36,618 nt of DNA from Synechococcus sp. BSA11S (GCF_014224355.1 NZ_VNWP01000019.1:1-36618); one strand, 5' to 3'. Positions 14,538 to 24,033 are shown, counted from the stretch's first letter. Numbers and translations: made by a program. Notes: generated by a model not told the origin, from the letters alone.

Positions 14538-15632
14538 TCATTCGCGGCTGACCACCACCGGAAAACCCTCCCGGCGCAGGGTGGCCTCCTTGGCGGCCTC
14601 CTCCACATCAGCCGCCACCATCTCCTCCACCAGCTGCTCCAGCGTGGTGGTGGGAGCCCAGCCCAGCCGGGCGTGGGCGCGGCTGGGATCACCCAGAAGC
14701 GTCTCCACCTCCGCCGGGCGGAAGTAGCGCGGATCGATGCGCACCACCACGGCCCCGCTGTCGACCCGGCGGCCCACCTCCTCCAGCCCCTGGCCCTGCC
14801 AGTGGATGCCGCCCCAGCCCAGGGCCAAGGCCGACAATTCGATGAACCGGCGCACGCTCTCCTGCCGCCCCGTGGCGATCACGAAATCCTCCGGTGCCGG
14901 CTGCTGCAGCATCCGCCACTGCATCTCCACGTAATCGCGGGCGTGACCCCAGTCGCGGCGGGAATCGAGGTTGCCCAGGTAGAGGCAGGGCTCCAGACCA
15001 GCGGTGATGCGCGCCAGGCCGCGGGTGATCTTGCGGGTCACGAACGTTTCACCGCGGCGCGGGCTTTCGTGGTTGAACAGGATGCCGTTGCAGGCATACA
15101 TCCCGTAGGCCTCGCGGTAATTCACCGTGATCCAGTAGGCGTAGAGCTTGGCCACGCCGTAGGGGCTGCGGGGATGAAACGGAGTGCTCTCCCGCTGGGG
15201 TGTGTCCTGCACCAATCCATACAGCTCGCTGGTGCTGGCCTGGTAGATGCGGGTGGTGCCGGTGAGGCCAAGCAGCCGCACCGCCTCGAGGATGCGCAGG
15301 GTGCCGAGGCCATCACAATTGGCGGTGTATTCCGGTGCTTCGAAACTCACCGCCACGTGGCTCTGGGCGCCGAGGTTGTAGATCTCATCGGGCCGCACCT
15401 CACCGATGATCCGGATCAGGTTGCTGCTGTCGGTGAGATCGCCGTAGTGGAGCGTCAGCCGCTGATCCCGCTCATGGGGATCCTGGTAGAGGTGATCGAT
15501 GCGGGCCGTGTTGAAGCTGCTGGCCCGGCGCTTGAGGCCATGCACCCGGTAGCCCTTCTCCAGCAGCAGCTCCGCCAGGTACGACCCGTCCTGGCCGGTG
15601 ATGCCGGTGATCAGGGCCGTGGGAGAGCTCAT
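14538..15632 (-). CDS. gmd: GDP-mannose 4,6-dehydratase
   Basis: A protein of 364 residues from the ATG at 15632. It removes water from GDP-mannose to form GDP-4-keto-6-deoxy-mannose, the precursor of GDP-L-fucose and GDP-rhamnose. The NADP site is [19 protein letters not shown] (residues about 6-24), followed by [10 protein letters not shown] and [15 protein letters not shown]. The catalytic set lies in STSELYG (Ser/Thr and Glu) and [10 protein letters not shown] (Tyr, Lys). [17 protein letters not shown] is the family's substrate block. With fcl directly downstream it provides GDP-fucose for a surface glycan. Complete and well conserved. Confidence 0.96.
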   Translation of the reverse strand: MSSPTALITGITGQDGSYLAELLLEKGYRVHGLKRRASSFNTARIDHLYQDPHERDQRLTLHYGDLTDSSNLIRIIGEVRPDEIYNLGAQSHVAVSFEAPEYTANCDGLGTLRILEAVRLLGLTGTTRIYQASTSELYGLVQDTPQRESTPFHPRSPYGVAKLYAYWITVNYREAYGMYACNGILFNHESPRRGETFVTRKITRGLARITAGLEPCLYLGNLDSRRDWGHARDYVEMQWRMLQQPAPEDFVIATGRQESVRRFIELSALALGWGGIHWQGQGLEEVGRRVDSGAVVVRIDPRYFRPAEVETLLGDPSRAHARLGWAPTTTLEQLVEEMVAADVEEAAKEATLRREGFPVVVSRE

Positions 15633-15731
15633 AACGACGTCAGGGTGAGCAGGGACACACGGCTCCCTGATGGTCGGGCGGTCGCGAGCAGGGCTCCAGC
15701 GACTCGGTCCCTCGGCCGGGAAATGGCCCGA

Positions 15732-16211
15732 TCAGGCTACTGCCGGCAGTTGGGGACTCACCGCCGCCGTCAGGAACGGCAAGCTTCTCAGCACCGCCAG
15801 CTGCTCAGGCAGAGGGCTGGTGCCGGGATGGGTCTGCTGCACGTAGTCCAGAGCCGCCTGCCAGCCCATCCGGCGGCTCTGAATCAACCAGGCCATCGCC
15901 ACCAGGGGCGAGCGCTCCACGCCGGCCACGCAGTGCAGATACACCGGCCCATGCCCGCGCAGCCGGCTCAGTTCCACGAGCACCAGGGAGATCTGCTCGA
16001 TCGTGGGAGCGCAGTGATGATTGTGATCCGGCAGGGGGAGCCGTACCCAGAGAAACCGCTCGGAGATGGCGCCCGGCAGGGGGGCCTCCTCGGCCGAGCA
16101 GAGGCTGATCAGTACCCTGACCCCCTCCTGCTCGAGCCGATCGAGATCCTCGTGGCTGCAGGGAGCCGTTCCCACCGCCAGTTCATCGCTCAACAGCCAG
16201 GTGATGCGCAT
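15732..16211 (-). CDS. Dual-specificity-type protein phosphatase
   Basis: A protein of 159 residues from the ATG at 16211. The active-site loop is YLHCVAGVERSPLVAMAWL, an HCx5R motif with the catalytic Cys and the phosphate-binding Arg. The early block VRVLISLCSAEEAPLPG and the Asp-containing LPLPDHNHHCAP may carry the general acid. This is the DSP/cysteine phosphatase fold, not the low-molecular-weight Wzb type usually paired with Wza/Wzc. It lies 6 bases after the wza-like gene, so it may dephosphorylate a component of the export machine. The tyrosine kinase partner is not in this window. Confidence 0.8.
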   Translation of the reverse strand: MRITWLLSDELAVGTAPCSHEDLDRLEQEGVRVLISLCSAEEAPLPGAISERFLWVRLPLPDHNHHCAPTIEQISLVLVELSRLRGHGPVYLHCVAGVERSPLVAMAWLIQSRRMGWQAALDYVQQTHPGTSPLPEQLAVLRSLPFLTAAVSPQLPAVA

Positions 16212-16217
16212 CCAGGC

Positions 16218-17342
16218 TCAGTTGTCGTTGTCGAGCAGACGGAACAGGGTCAGCACATTGACCAGCCCGGTCAGGGGCTGGCTGACCGCACCGATCGCAT
16301 CGGTGCTGATCGCATAGCGACTGCGGTTGACGATCACCGTGTCGCCATCCACCAGGGGTGGATTCTTGGCGAGCGACACCCCCTGATTGAAGTCAAGCGG
16401 GTAGGTGCGCCGCATGGCGGAGCCGTTGCGGTTGATCCGCACCAGTTCCAGCTTCGAGGTCTTGGCCCGCCAGGTCTCCACACCCCCGGCCGCAAGAATC
16501 GCCTGCATCAAGGGGGTGCTGGCCGGAACCTGCAGCCGTCCCGGCGATTTCACCTCCCCCACCACATTCACGGTGATCTCCTTGGGAGCCAGGGTGGTGG
16601 CGGCCATTTCGGCGGTGTTGGTGGCCAGCTGCTCCGACACCCGCTCCAGCTTGATCGTGTCGCCATCGAAGAGCAGCGGATTCTGCAGCTGGTCGCCGTC
16701 GCGCACCAGGGCCAGCAGATTCACCCGGGCGCGCTTGAAGCGGGAGTCGGCGCCGGGCAGACGCCGCTGCACCACCACCCGCCGCAGGTTCGACATCGCG
16801 GTGATGCCCCCCGCCTTCTGAATGGCATCCACCAACCTCGGCGACCCGCTGATCGAGATCGGCGCTTCGGCGGTGGACGATTCCGAGGTGGTGAGGGTGT
16901 AGATGCCGGGGCGCTCCACCTCACCCACCACGGCGATGCGCAGGGGCCTGGGGCGCACCACGCTCAGCTGCAGATCCGGCCGCTGCAGTTGTTTTCTGTA
17001 GAGCGATTCCAGCCAGAGGCTGGCCTGGGAGAGGGTCAGACCCGAAAGCCTGACGCTACCCAGCAAGGGCAGGGAGGCTGTGCCGTCGTTGAGAATCTCC
17101 AGGGAACTGCTGAGATCATCCACGGCCAGAAATTTCAGGCTGAGGCCATCACCGGAGCCCAGGATGTAGGCATCGTCCTGAAGCATGGGGTCGCTCGAGG
17201 CCGGATCGCCGACGGCCTGGGCGATCGCTCCCCGCTGCAGCTCCTCGGCCGCTGCGGGAGCCAGGGGGCTGGAGAGGCCGAGCAGCAGCAGCAGCGGCAT
17301 GGCCCAGCGCTTTCCCACCAGTTCCACACGCAGGCTCGTCAT
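16218..17342 (-). CDS. Polysaccharide export protein, Wza-like with SLBB domains
   Basis: A protein of 374 residues from the ATG at 17342. A signal peptide is clear: basic start, AMPLLLLLGLSSPLAPAAA, with cleavage near residue 31. There is no lipobox Cys, unlike E. coli Wza. The Poly_export domain covers about residues 55-140 (AYILGSGDGLSLKFLAVDDL, then LLGSVRLSGLTLSQASLWL). SLBB-type domains follow (RIAVVGEVERPGIYTL and TVNVVGEVKSPGRLQVP). The protein would form the periplasmic and outer-membrane channel for capsule or O-antigen export. It is the first gene of the minus-strand operon with the phosphatase, gmd and fcl. Confidence 0.88.
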   Translation of the reverse strand: MTSLRVELVGKRWAMPLLLLLGLSSPLAPAAAEELQRGAIAQAVGDPASSDPMLQDDAYILGSGDGLSLKFLAVDDLSSSLEILNDGTASLPLLGSVRLSGLTLSQASLWLESLYRKQLQRPDLQLSVVRPRPLRIAVVGEVERPGIYTLTTSESSTAEAPISISGSPRLVDAIQKAGGITAMSNLRRVVVQRRLPGADSRFKRARVNLLALVRDGDQLQNPLLFDGDTIKLERVSEQLATNTAEMAATTLAPKEITVNVVGEVKSPGRLQVPASTPLMQAILAAGGVETWRAKTSKLELVRINRNGSAMRRTYPLDFNQGVSLAKNPPLVDGDTVIVNRSRYAISTDAIGAVSQPLTGLVNVLTLFRLLDNDN

Positions 17343-17465
17343 CGCGGAAACGGACAGATAGGGCGAATGTTGCCATGCACCGGTTGAAAAGGTGGCGGCA
17401 GAGGGCCAGTCATCAGCTGGCCATCACGGATAAATTGTTGCCACCTGTCCTCAGCCGCCTTCGAC

Positions 17466-18857
17466 GTGTCCGCCAGGCTGTCTGGATCCAGCGTCACTCC
17501 CTGGCTCAGCCTGCTCACCTCGATCGGCGTGGTGGCTGGCCCAGCAGCCCAGGCACAGTCCCTGGTCTGGGAGCTGCCCACCCCACCCCCTCCGGTGGTG
17601 GTCGTCCCCAGGCAACCGCCACCGCCGGTGCCCAGCCTGCGGGCCCAGGCGCCTGAACCTGCTCCTGCTCCTGCGTCTGCTCCCCGGCCAGGAACCCTCA
17701 CCTGGGAAGCGGTTCCGCCCAACCCGCCAGCCCTGCAGCCGCCGCCGCCCCTGCCCAGCGCTCCAGCAGCGGCCATCGCGGCCAGGCCCGAGCGAGGTCT
17801 CACCTGGGAACTGGTTCCCTTCAATGACGGCAACCTGGCCTTCACGCCTCCTGCCCCACAAGCCAATCCTGAAGCCGGCGTGTTCGGCCAGATGCTGGCC
17901 CGGGAAACCACCCTGCGCTGGTACCTGGTGCCTGAGGATCAGATCCTCGATGCCTCGGTGGCCCTGGCCAGCGGCGATCCCAGGCCCGAACCTCCCTACC
18001 TTCCCGAGCAGCCCCCGCCGATCTGGCCCAAGGTGCGTGGCCTGGCCCGGGGCATCACCGTCAACGGCAACCCCTACCCCGACACGGGTCTGAACGTTCC
18101 CAACGGCTTCGCCCAGGACAAGGAATTCACCGTCTCCACCACCCTCACCGGCACCAGCCGCACCCGCTCCTGCCGGGTGCCCGACGGCGGTAACTGGGTC
18201 GACTGCGCCGACTCCGAGGCCTACCTCGACATCACGCCCTTCAAGGGGGAGTACGCCAGCCTCGGCTTCCAATACACCATTCAGAGTCTGACCAGCCGCA
18301 ACCGAGGCACCGGCCAGTTCGCCGGCCAGAGCATCGGCTTCCGCACGGCCATCAACCTCACCCCCACCACGGGGCTGGCCTTCGGTGGTGAACACATCAT
18401 CCAGCTCGACGACACCACCGACCTGGGCCGCAACTTCTACCTGGTGATGTCCCAGGCCTTTCCCCTCAGCCGCGGTGAGAGTCCGATCCTGCTCGTGGCC
18501 ACCGCCGGCATCGGCTCCGACTTCTACGGCTACGCCGGCAACGGCACCCTGGGATCCACCAACTGCCTGAGCGGCAACAACGTCAGCAGCCTCAACTACC
18601 CCCAGGGCACCGACTGCTTCTGGGGACCGATCGGCGCCCTCAGCCTGCACCTGGGCAGCCAGGTGTCGATCGGCTACGAGTGGTTCGGATTCGGCATCGG
18701 CGCCGGCCTCTCCGTGCGTCCGGTCAAGAACATTCCTCTCACCTTTTCCCTCTACGCCACTGACTTCCTCGGCAACACCCCCAGCTATATCGAAGGGCTC
18801 TGCACCACCGATCCCTGCGAACCCCGTTACTACGGCAGGCTGACCATGTCGTTCTGA
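17466..18857 (+). CDS. Probable outer-membrane protein with proline-rich repeats
   Basis: A protein of 463 residues; the start is a GTG at 17466, chosen because no ATG precedes the signal peptide. Residues about 1-30 look like a signal peptide ending AAQAQ. Residues 30-170 are rich in Pro and Ala and hold four copies of a short motif: LVWELPTP, LTWEAVPP, LTWELVPF and LRWYLVPE. Residues about 190-463 look like a beta-barrel: short alternating strands, many Gly/Asn/Thr, and a final Phe (YYGRLTMSF), the usual barrel-assembly signal. Four Cys lie in the barrel part in two close pairs (SCRVPDGGNWVDC and CTTDPC), with two more between them. I do not recognise a named family. It diverges from the wza-like operon. 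Confidence 0.75.
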   Translation: MSARLSGSSVTPWLSLLTSIGVVAGPAAQAQSLVWELPTPPPPVVVVPRQPPPPVPSLRAQAPEPAPAPASAPRPGTLTWEAVPPNPPALQPPPPLPSAPAAAIAARPERGLTWELVPFNDGNLAFTPPAPQANPEAGVFGQMLARETTLRWYLVPEDQILDASVALASGDPRPEPPYLPEQPPPIWPKVRGLARGITVNGNPYPDTGLNVPNGFAQDKEFTVSTTLTGTSRTRSCRVPDGGNWVDCADSEAYLDITPFKGEYASLGFQYTIQSLTSRNRGTGQFAGQSIGFRTAINLTPTTGLAFGGEHIIQLDDTTDLGRNFYLVMSQAFPLSRGESPILLVATAGIGSDFYGYAGNGTLGSTNCLSGNNVSSLNYPQGTDCFWGPIGALSLHLGSQVSIGYEWFGFGIGAGLSVRPVKNIPLTFSLYATDFLGNTPSYIEGLCTTDPCEPRYYGRLTMSF

Positions 18858-18914
18858 TCACGAAAACGCAGAGACTGCACAATCAGCGCAAGTTGTCAGC
18901 TGTAGACAGTTTCA

Positions 18915-18935
18915 GATCTGGTTTGTGACCAGATC
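18915..18935 (+). other. Perfect 8-bp hairpin between two exported-protein genes
   Basis: GATCTGGT and ACCAGATC enclose a 5-base loop. It lies 58 bases after the outer-membrane protein stop and 62 bases before the next start. No T-run follows, so it is not a classic terminator. It may be an operator or an mRNA 3'-end structure. Confidence 0.35.
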
Positions 18936-18996
18936 CTGCCGCACTTCTCCGTTACCCCTACATTCAGTTCCATTCGGTTTCTGGAACCACCTCCGC

Positions 18997-19668
18997 ATGC
19001 GTTTCACCGTTCCTCTGGCTCTGGCCACGGCCACGGCATTCTCCGTCAGCGCTCTGCCCGTTCGGGCTTTCCCCGGAGCCAGTGTCAACCTCGTGCGCGT
19101 CAACGGTGATGGCGTCACCGCCCTGCCAGGTCTTCAGCCCCCTGCAGTCCAGGTGCCCCCCTCGGCGCCGGGAACGGTCGAACTGATCAGCCAGGCTTCG
19201 GGTGACAGCCAGACGGACTCCGACGTCAGCACCCTGCTCACCGGCACCGAAGACCTCGAAATCAAGTACCAGAGCCCCCTGCCTCGGTTCGGAGAGGGTG
19301 ATTACATCTCGGTTCGCAACAAATCCACCGGTGAAGAGGTGGAGCGCATCTTCCTCAACTCCGATCGGGTCAGCTACTCCAGCGACCGCCGCACCATCAC
19401 GATCGATCCGGAAACCACCATCACCGATGGTGAGGTGATCTGTGCCCTTCTTCCTGATGGGCCCAACACCCTGCCCACCCGCACCACCCCCTGTTGCTTC
19501 ACCGTGGCCAAAGCAGCCGCCTATGTGGAGCCGGCCGGTAGTCCTTTCCCCTGGTGGATCATTCCCGTGGGCCTTGGTCTTGGCGTCGGCATCTGTGCCA
19601 TCGCAGGCTGCTTTGACGGTGGCGGCGGTGGTGGCGGTGGCGGTGGCGACAATCCCGTGTCCCGCTGA
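18997..19668 (+). CDS. Exported protein with hydrophobic C-terminal segment, tandem paralogue 1
   Basis: A protein of 223 residues from the ATG at 18997. It has a signal peptide (MRFTVPLALATATAFSVSA) and the block FPGASVNLVRVNGDGV. A middle domain with beta character follows (LEIKYQSPLPRFGEGDYISV, EVICALLPDGP, TPCCFTVAKAAA). Near the end is a single membrane-like stretch (PFPWWIIPVGLGLGVGICAI), then GCF, a run of glycines and DNPVSR. Five cysteines are shared with the neighbour at 19821. I do not recognise the family; the Gly run and short basic end recall sorting signals, but no known motif matches. A rho-independent terminator follows directly. Confidence 0.75.
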   Translation: MRFTVPLALATATAFSVSALPVRAFPGASVNLVRVNGDGVTALPGLQPPAVQVPPSAPGTVELISQASGDSQTDSDVSTLLTGTEDLEIKYQSPLPRFGEGDYISVRNKSTGEEVERIFLNSDRVSYSSDRRTITIDPETTITDGEVICALLPDGPNTLPTRTTPCCFTVAKAAAYVEPAGSPFPWWIIPVGLGLGVGICAIAGCFDGGGGGGGGGGDNPVSR

Positions 19669-19695
19669 TCCTTCCCCTGGGCTGAGGCCCATGGA

Positions 19696-19735
19696 CCCCT
19701 GAGTCGAGCCCGTCAGGCTCAGCTCAGGGGTTTTT
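19696..19735 (+). terminator. Rho-independent terminator
   Basis: CCCCTGAG at 19696-19703 pairs with CTCAGGGG at 19723-19730, followed by TTTTT. It ends the transcript of the first paralogue, so the second is probably transcribed from its own promoter. Confidence 0.8.
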
Positions 19736-19820
19736 CTGAAAGTGTGTCTTGATCATCACTGCCAGATCGTCCAGCAGCACACATAATGTCCGGGTGATTT
19801 CTTGCATTGGGATGCCGTGC

Positions 19821-20531
19821 ATGCGCTCAGCTTTGTCTCTGGCTGTTCTCTCCGCTTTCACGGTCAGCACCCTGCCTGTTCGGGCCTTTCCCGGCGCCTC
19901 CGTCAATCTGGTGCGGGTGAATGGCGATGGAGTCACCGCCATTCCCGGGCTTCAGCGCACGCCCACCACAGCGGCGCCTCCATCCCTGGCCAGTGACAGT
20001 CAGCTGCTCAGCCAGGCCGAGCTGAGCGATCAGGAGTCGAGGGATGTCACCTATCTCCTCTCCGGCGACGAGGACTTCGAGATCCGCTACGCCAGTCCCC
20101 TGCCCCTCGACCTCACCGGCAACATTTCCATCCGCCGGCGCAGCGCCAATTCAGGTGATGGCGCCAACGGCGAGGAAGTGGAGTCCATCCCCCTGAATTC
20201 TCCCAACGTCACGATTTCCGAGGATCGTCTCACCCTCACGATCAAACACGACCGCGAACTGCGCGACGGTGAGACACTCTGTGCCCTGTTGCCCGATGGG
20301 CCCGCTGCTCTGCCCCAACGCCTGACGCCCTGCTGCTTCCAATTGGCCAAGGCGGCCACCAGCATGGCCAGAAAAACCACTCCCTGCGGCTTGATTCCGC
20401 CTGCCGCCAACAACCCCTTCCCCTGGTGGGTGATCCCTGTGGGCCTCGGTCTGGGCGTCGGCATCTGTGCGGCGGCTGGCTGCTTCAGCGGCGGCGGTGG
20501 TGGTGGCGGCAGCAACAACGTCTCCCGTTGA
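19821..20531 (+). CDS. Exported protein with hydrophobic C-terminal segment, tandem paralogue 2
   Basis: A protein of 236 residues from the ATG at 19821; an ATG three codons earlier is also possible. The layout equals the previous gene: signal peptide (LSLAVLSAFTVSTLPVRA), FPGASVNLVRVNGDGV, a beta-type middle (FEIRYASPLPLDLTGNISI, ETLCALLPDGP, LTPCCFQLAKAA), then PFPWWVIPVGLGLGVGICAA, GCF, a Gly run and SNNVSR. The N- and C-terminal blocks are nearly identical to paralogue 1 while the middle has diverged, and this copy has an insert with an extra Cys (ARKTTPCGLIPPAANN). A tandem duplication is clear. Function unknown. Confidence 0.75.
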   Translation: MRSALSLAVLSAFTVSTLPVRAFPGASVNLVRVNGDGVTAIPGLQRTPTTAAPPSLASDSQLLSQAELSDQESRDVTYLLSGDEDFEIRYASPLPLDLTGNISIRRRSANSGDGANGEEVESIPLNSPNVTISEDRLTLTIKHDRELRDGETLCALLPDGPAALPQRLTPCCFQLAKAATSMARKTTPCGLIPPAANNPFPWWVIPVGLGLGVGICAAAGCFSGGGGGGGSNNVSR

Positions 20532-20636
20532 GGCTTGCGCCCGTTGAGGCCAGCGAAGATGTGCCGCTCACTCCATGTCGGGTTCACCTCCACGCATCCC
20601 GATTACAATCCTCTCAGTCCCCCACGCTCCTCCACC

Positions 20637-20894
20637 ATGGTCAGGTTTCTCACCACCGGTGCACTGGCATTCGGCACCCTGGCAACCCCAGCCTTCGCCG
20701 CCGATCTTGCCGACCTGCCCACCTGCCTGAAGCCCCGCACCCTCAGCGCCGTCACGGCCACGATCACCCAGGCCAGCGTGATCAAGGATCCCCTCGTGGC
20801 CCAGGGATTCAGAACCTCCGACCCCGCCTGCACCTACCAGGTGGCACGCCCCGCACCCGTGTTCGAGGAAGTTCCCGTCCGCGGTCTCTGGTGA
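20637..20894 (+). CDS. Small secreted protein of unknown function
   Basis: A protein of 85 residues from the ATG at 20637. A signal peptide is evident: MVRFLTTGALAFGTLATPA followed by FAA, cleavage near residue 22. The mature part is about 60 residues with two Cys (LPTCLKPRT and DPACTYQVA), which could form one disulfide. It ends EVPVRGLW. I recognise no family. It lies 105 bases after the tandem exported paralogues and 62 bases before cysS, on the same strand, so it may belong to the same group of exported proteins. Confidence 0.65.
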   Translation: MVRFLTTGALAFGTLATPAFAADLADLPTCLKPRTLSAVTATITQASVIKDPLVAQGFRTSDPACTYQVARPAPVFEEVPVRGLW

Positions 20895-20956
20895 TCGGCT
20901 GAGGGAAGGGCTTTTGCCTGACCCCTTACGGTGCCCTCACTCTGCGCCGGCCCACC

Positions 20957-22441
20957 TTGACCCTGCGGCTCACCAACACCCTCACCCGGCGCACTGAGGC
21001 GTTTCAGCCTCTGGTTCCAGGTGAGGTTTCGATCTATTGCTGCGGGGTCACGGTCTACGACCTCTGCCACCTGGGCCATGCCCGCAGTTACATCGTCTGG
21101 GATGTGCTGCGCCGCTACCTGATCTGGAGCGGTTATCGGGTCACCTTCGTTCAGAACATCACCGACATCGACGACAAGATCCTCAGGCGAGCCGCCGAAG
21201 AGGACACGTCGATGGAAGAGGTGAGTGAACGCAACATCACGGCCTTCCGTGATGACATGGCCGCCCTCAACATTCTCCCGCCCGACAAGGTTCCCCGCGC
21301 CACCCAATGCCTCGAGGGCATTCGCGCCATGATCGGCGAACTGGAGGGCTCGGGCGCCGCCTATTCCGCCGATGGCGATGTCTATTTCGCTGTGCTGGGC
21401 CGGCCTGATTACGGCAAATTGAGTGGTCGCAGCCTCAGCGAGCAGCAGGAGGGGGCCAGCGGCCGGCTCAACAGCGAGGAGGAAACCCGCAAGCGTCATC
21501 CCTTCGATTTCGCCCTCTGGAAAGGGGTCAAACCAGGAGAGCCCAGCTTCCCCTCACCCTGGGGTCCGGGTCGGCCCGGCTGGCACATCGAATGCTCGGC
21601 GATGGTGCGTCAGGAACTGGGCACCACCATCGACATTCACCTGGGCGGATCAGACCTGATCTTCCCCCACCATGAGAATGAAATCGCTCAGTCTGAAGCG
21701 GCCAACGGTGAACCCCTGGCCCATTACTGGCTGCACAACGGCATGGTGAATGTGGATGGGGAGAAGATGTCGAAATCCCTCGGCAACTTCACCACGATCC
21801 GTGCCCTGCTCGCCAGCGGCGTGTCGGCCATGACGCTGCGCTTCTTCGTGCTCCAGGCCCACTACCGCAAGCCCCTGGATTTCACAGCCGAAGCCCTCGA
21901 AGCCGCCGCCGCCGGCTGGCACGGCCTCAACGAGGCCCTCGCGCTCGGGCAGAAGCCCAGCCTGCGTGAGGCCCTCACCTGGCACGACGCCGACACCGAC
22001 GCCGACGCCGAAGCCCCCGAGCTGGATGCCGCCCTGCAGAGCGCCCGCGGCGCCTTCATCGCGGCCATGGACGATGACCTCAACACCTCGGCGGCCCTTG
22101 CGGTGCTCTTCGAGCTGGGCCGCCCCCTGCGGGCCCTGGCCCGGCGGCTGGAGCGGGGATCGGCGCCCAGCGACGAGGACCGAGGCCTGCAGGGGCGCTG
22201 GCAGGTGCTGCGCGATCTCTGCGGCGTACTGGGCCTCAGGCAGGAGGCCGGCTCCGGGGCCCAAACAGGAACGGGCGACGGACCGGATCCTGGCCAGATT
22301 CAGGCCCTGATCAGCGAGCGGCTGACCGCCCGGCAGGAGAAGCGCTACCCCGATGCCGATGCCATCCGCGACCGGTTGCGCTCCGAGGGCATCGAGCTGA
22401 TCGATCGCCCCGACGGCAGCACCGACTGGATCCGGCGCTGA
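20957..22441 (+). CDS. cysS: Cysteinyl-tRNA synthetase
   Basis: A class I aminoacyl-tRNA synthetase of 494 residues; it charges tRNA-Cys with cysteine in the cytoplasm. The start is a TTG at 20957, since no ATG lies in frame before the conserved [16 protein letters not shown] is HLGHA at about residues 38-42, KMSKS is in [11 protein letters not shown]. Zinc ligands are C29, the Cys of WHIECSAMV, and the His/Glu of [13 protein letters not shown]. The DALR-type anticodon domain fills the last third. One stretch near residue 340 ([17 protein letters not shown]) is an acidic insertion. Confidence 0.97.
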   Translation: MTLRLTNTLTRRTEAFQPLVPGEVSIYCCGVTVYDLCHLGHARSYIVWDVLRRYLIWSGYRVTFVQNITDIDDKILRRAAEEDTSMEEVSERNITAFRDDMAALNILPPDKVPRATQCLEGIRAMIGELEGSGAAYSADGDVYFAVLGRPDYGKLSGRSLSEQQEGASGRLNSEEETRKRHPFDFALWKGVKPGEPSFPSPWGPGRPGWHIECSAMVRQELGTTIDIHLGGSDLIFPHHENEIAQSEAANGEPLAHYWLHNGMVNVDGEKMSKSLGNFTTIRALLASGVSAMTLRFFVLQAHYRKPLDFTAEALEAAAAGWHGLNEALALGQKPSLREALTWHDADTDADAEAPELDAALQSARGAFIAAMDDDLNTSAALAVLFELGRPLRALARRLERGSAPSDEDRGLQGRWQVLRDLCGVLGLRQEAGSGAQTGTGDGPDPGQIQALISERLTARQEKRYPDADAIRDRLRSEGIELIDRPDGSTDWIRR

Positions 22442-22443
22442 CC

Positions 22444-22686
22444 TCAGCGGGGAGCCTGATCACGCATCAGCGTTTCGATCCGGCGAATCCGGACCCGGGT
22501 GGTCTCCCACACCTCCAGCCTGAAACGGCTGTCCGCCGCTGCCGGCGTGCCTGAGGGAGCTTCGTCCAGGGAGCTGCGCAGTTGCTCCAGCTTCTCCTCG
22601 ATGTCGTCACCGGCCTCGAAGGCATCCCAGAGCTCCCGCTCCAGCCGCGCCCGCTCGATGAAATTCCAACGCTTGAGCCAGAGCAT
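22444..22686 (-). CDS. Small cyanobacterial protein of unknown function
   Basis: A protein of 80 residues ([20 protein letters not shown]). It is helical and highly charged in the first 45 residues ([20 protein letters not shown]) and has a second helix near the end (RRIETLMRD). It has neither signal peptide nor membrane segment. It is convergent with cysS (2 bases between the stops) and divergent from dxr. No family recognised. Confidence 0.6.
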   Translation of the reverse strand: MLWLKRWNFIERARLERELWDAFEAGDDIEEKLEQLRSSLDEAPSGTPAAADSRFRLEVWETTRVRIRRIETLMRDQAPR

Positions 22687-22781
22687 CGCGGCCGCCAGAG
22701 GAGAAGTGGATCACCTGCGAGCCAGTGTGCCCGAGCCGCTGGGATCGGTGGGAGACTGGCGCCCGTCGCAGGGATGGCCTG

Positions 22782-24023
22782 GTGAAAGCGATCAGCGTGC
22801 TCGGCTCCACAGGGTCGATCGGCACCCAGACCCTGGCGATCGTGGAGGAGTTCCCCGAACGCTTCCGGGTGGTGGCGCTCACGGCGGGGCGCAATCTCGA
22901 CCTGCTGATCGATCAGATCCGTCGCCATGCGCCCGAGGTGGTGGCCCTGGCCGACGCCGAGGACGTGCCGGAGTTGCGTCGTCGTCTGGAGGCGCTGGAT
23001 CCCTCCCAGCGCCCGCTGCGCCAGCCTGAGCTTCTGGGCGGTGGCGAAGGGCTCTGCGCCGCCGCCGCCTGGTGCAGCGCCGAGCTCGTGGTAACCGGCA
23101 TCGTGGGCTGCGCCGGCCTGCTGCCCACCCTCGCCGCCATCAGGGCCGGCAAGGACCTGGCCCTGGCCAACAAGGAAACCCTGATCGCCGCCGGACCGGT
23201 GGTGCTGCCGGCGCTGCAGGCCAGCGGCAGCCGGCTGCTGCCGGCCGACTCCGAGCACTCCGCCCTGTTCCAGTGCCTGCAGGGCACCCCCTGGGCCGAC
23301 ACCGCCCGCCTCTCCACCGGCGTGCCCACCCCGGGGCTGCGGCGCATCCAGCTCACCGCCTCGGGCGGTGCCTTCCGCGACTGGCCCGCCGCCGACCTGG
23401 CCAAGGCCACCGTGGCCGATGCCACCAGCCATCCCAACTGGAGCATGGGGCGCAAGATCACGGTGGATTCGGCCACCTTGATGAACAAGGGCCTGGAGGT
23501 GATCGAAGCCCACTACCTGTTCGGGCTCGACTACGACCACATCGAGATCGTCATCCATCCCCAGAGCATCATCCACTCGATGGTGGAGCTGGCCGACAGC
23601 TCGGTGCTGGCCCAGCTGGGCTGGCCCGACATGCGCCTGCCGCTGCTCTACTGCCTCAGCTGGCCCGAGCGGCTCGAGACCCCCTGGCGTCGGCTCGATC
23701 TCACCGAGGTGGGCCAGCTCACCTTCCGAGCGCCTGATCAGGCCAAGTACCCCTGCATGGGGCTGGCCTACGCCGCCGGTCGCGCCGGCGGCACCATGCC
23801 GGCGGTGCTCAACGCCGCCAATGAACAGGCCGTGGCCCTCTTCCTCGAGGAGCGGATCACCTTCCTCGACATCCCCCGCCTGATCGAGGCCGTCTGCGAG
23901 CGGCACGGCCCCGATCTGCAGCAGAACCCCAGCCTCGACGACGTGCTGGCCATCGATGCCTGGGCCCGGCGGGCCACCAGCGAGCTGGCCGCCACCCCCT
24001 CGCCCACCCTGCTGACGGCCTGA
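22782..24023 (+). CDS. dxr: 1-deoxy-D-xylulose 5-phosphate reductoisomerase
   Basis: A protein of 413 residues from the GTG at 22782. It catalyses the second step of the MEP isoprenoid pathway: rearrangement and NADPH reduction of DXP to MEP. The NADPH motif is [15 protein letters not shown] near the N-terminus, [11 protein letters not shown] is the linker block, [14 protein letters not shown] carries the metal-binding Asp and Glu, and ASGGAFRDW and [19 protein letters not shown] form the active-site loop and substrate site. All are intact. Isoprenoids here feed carotenoids, phytol and quinones. Confidence 0.96.
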   Translation: MKAISVLGSTGSIGTQTLAIVEEFPERFRVVALTAGRNLDLLIDQIRRHAPEVVALADAEDVPELRRRLEALDPSQRPLRQPELLGGGEGLCAAAAWCSAELVVTGIVGCAGLLPTLAAIRAGKDLALANKETLIAAGPVVLPALQASGSRLLPADSEHSALFQCLQGTPWADTARLSTGVPTPGLRRIQLTASGGAFRDWPAADLAKATVADATSHPNWSMGRKITVDSATLMNKGLEVIEAHYLFGLDYDHIEIVIHPQSIIHSMVELADSSVLAQLGWPDMRLPLLYCLSWPERLETPWRRLDLTEVGQLTFRAPDQAKYPCMGLAYAAGRAGGTMPAVLNAANEQAVALFLEERITFLDIPRLIEAVCERHGPDLQQNPSLDDVLAIDAWARRATSELAATPSPTLLTA

Positions 24024-24033
24024 CGATCCAGCC

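Noticed and set aside
14460-17387. A 975-codon open frame on the plus strand opposite gmd, fcl and the wza-like gene
   Set aside because: It is the antisense of three well-conserved genes; the translation is low-complexity and rich in His, Gln, Gly and Ala with no domain. GC-rich DNA often gives such frames.
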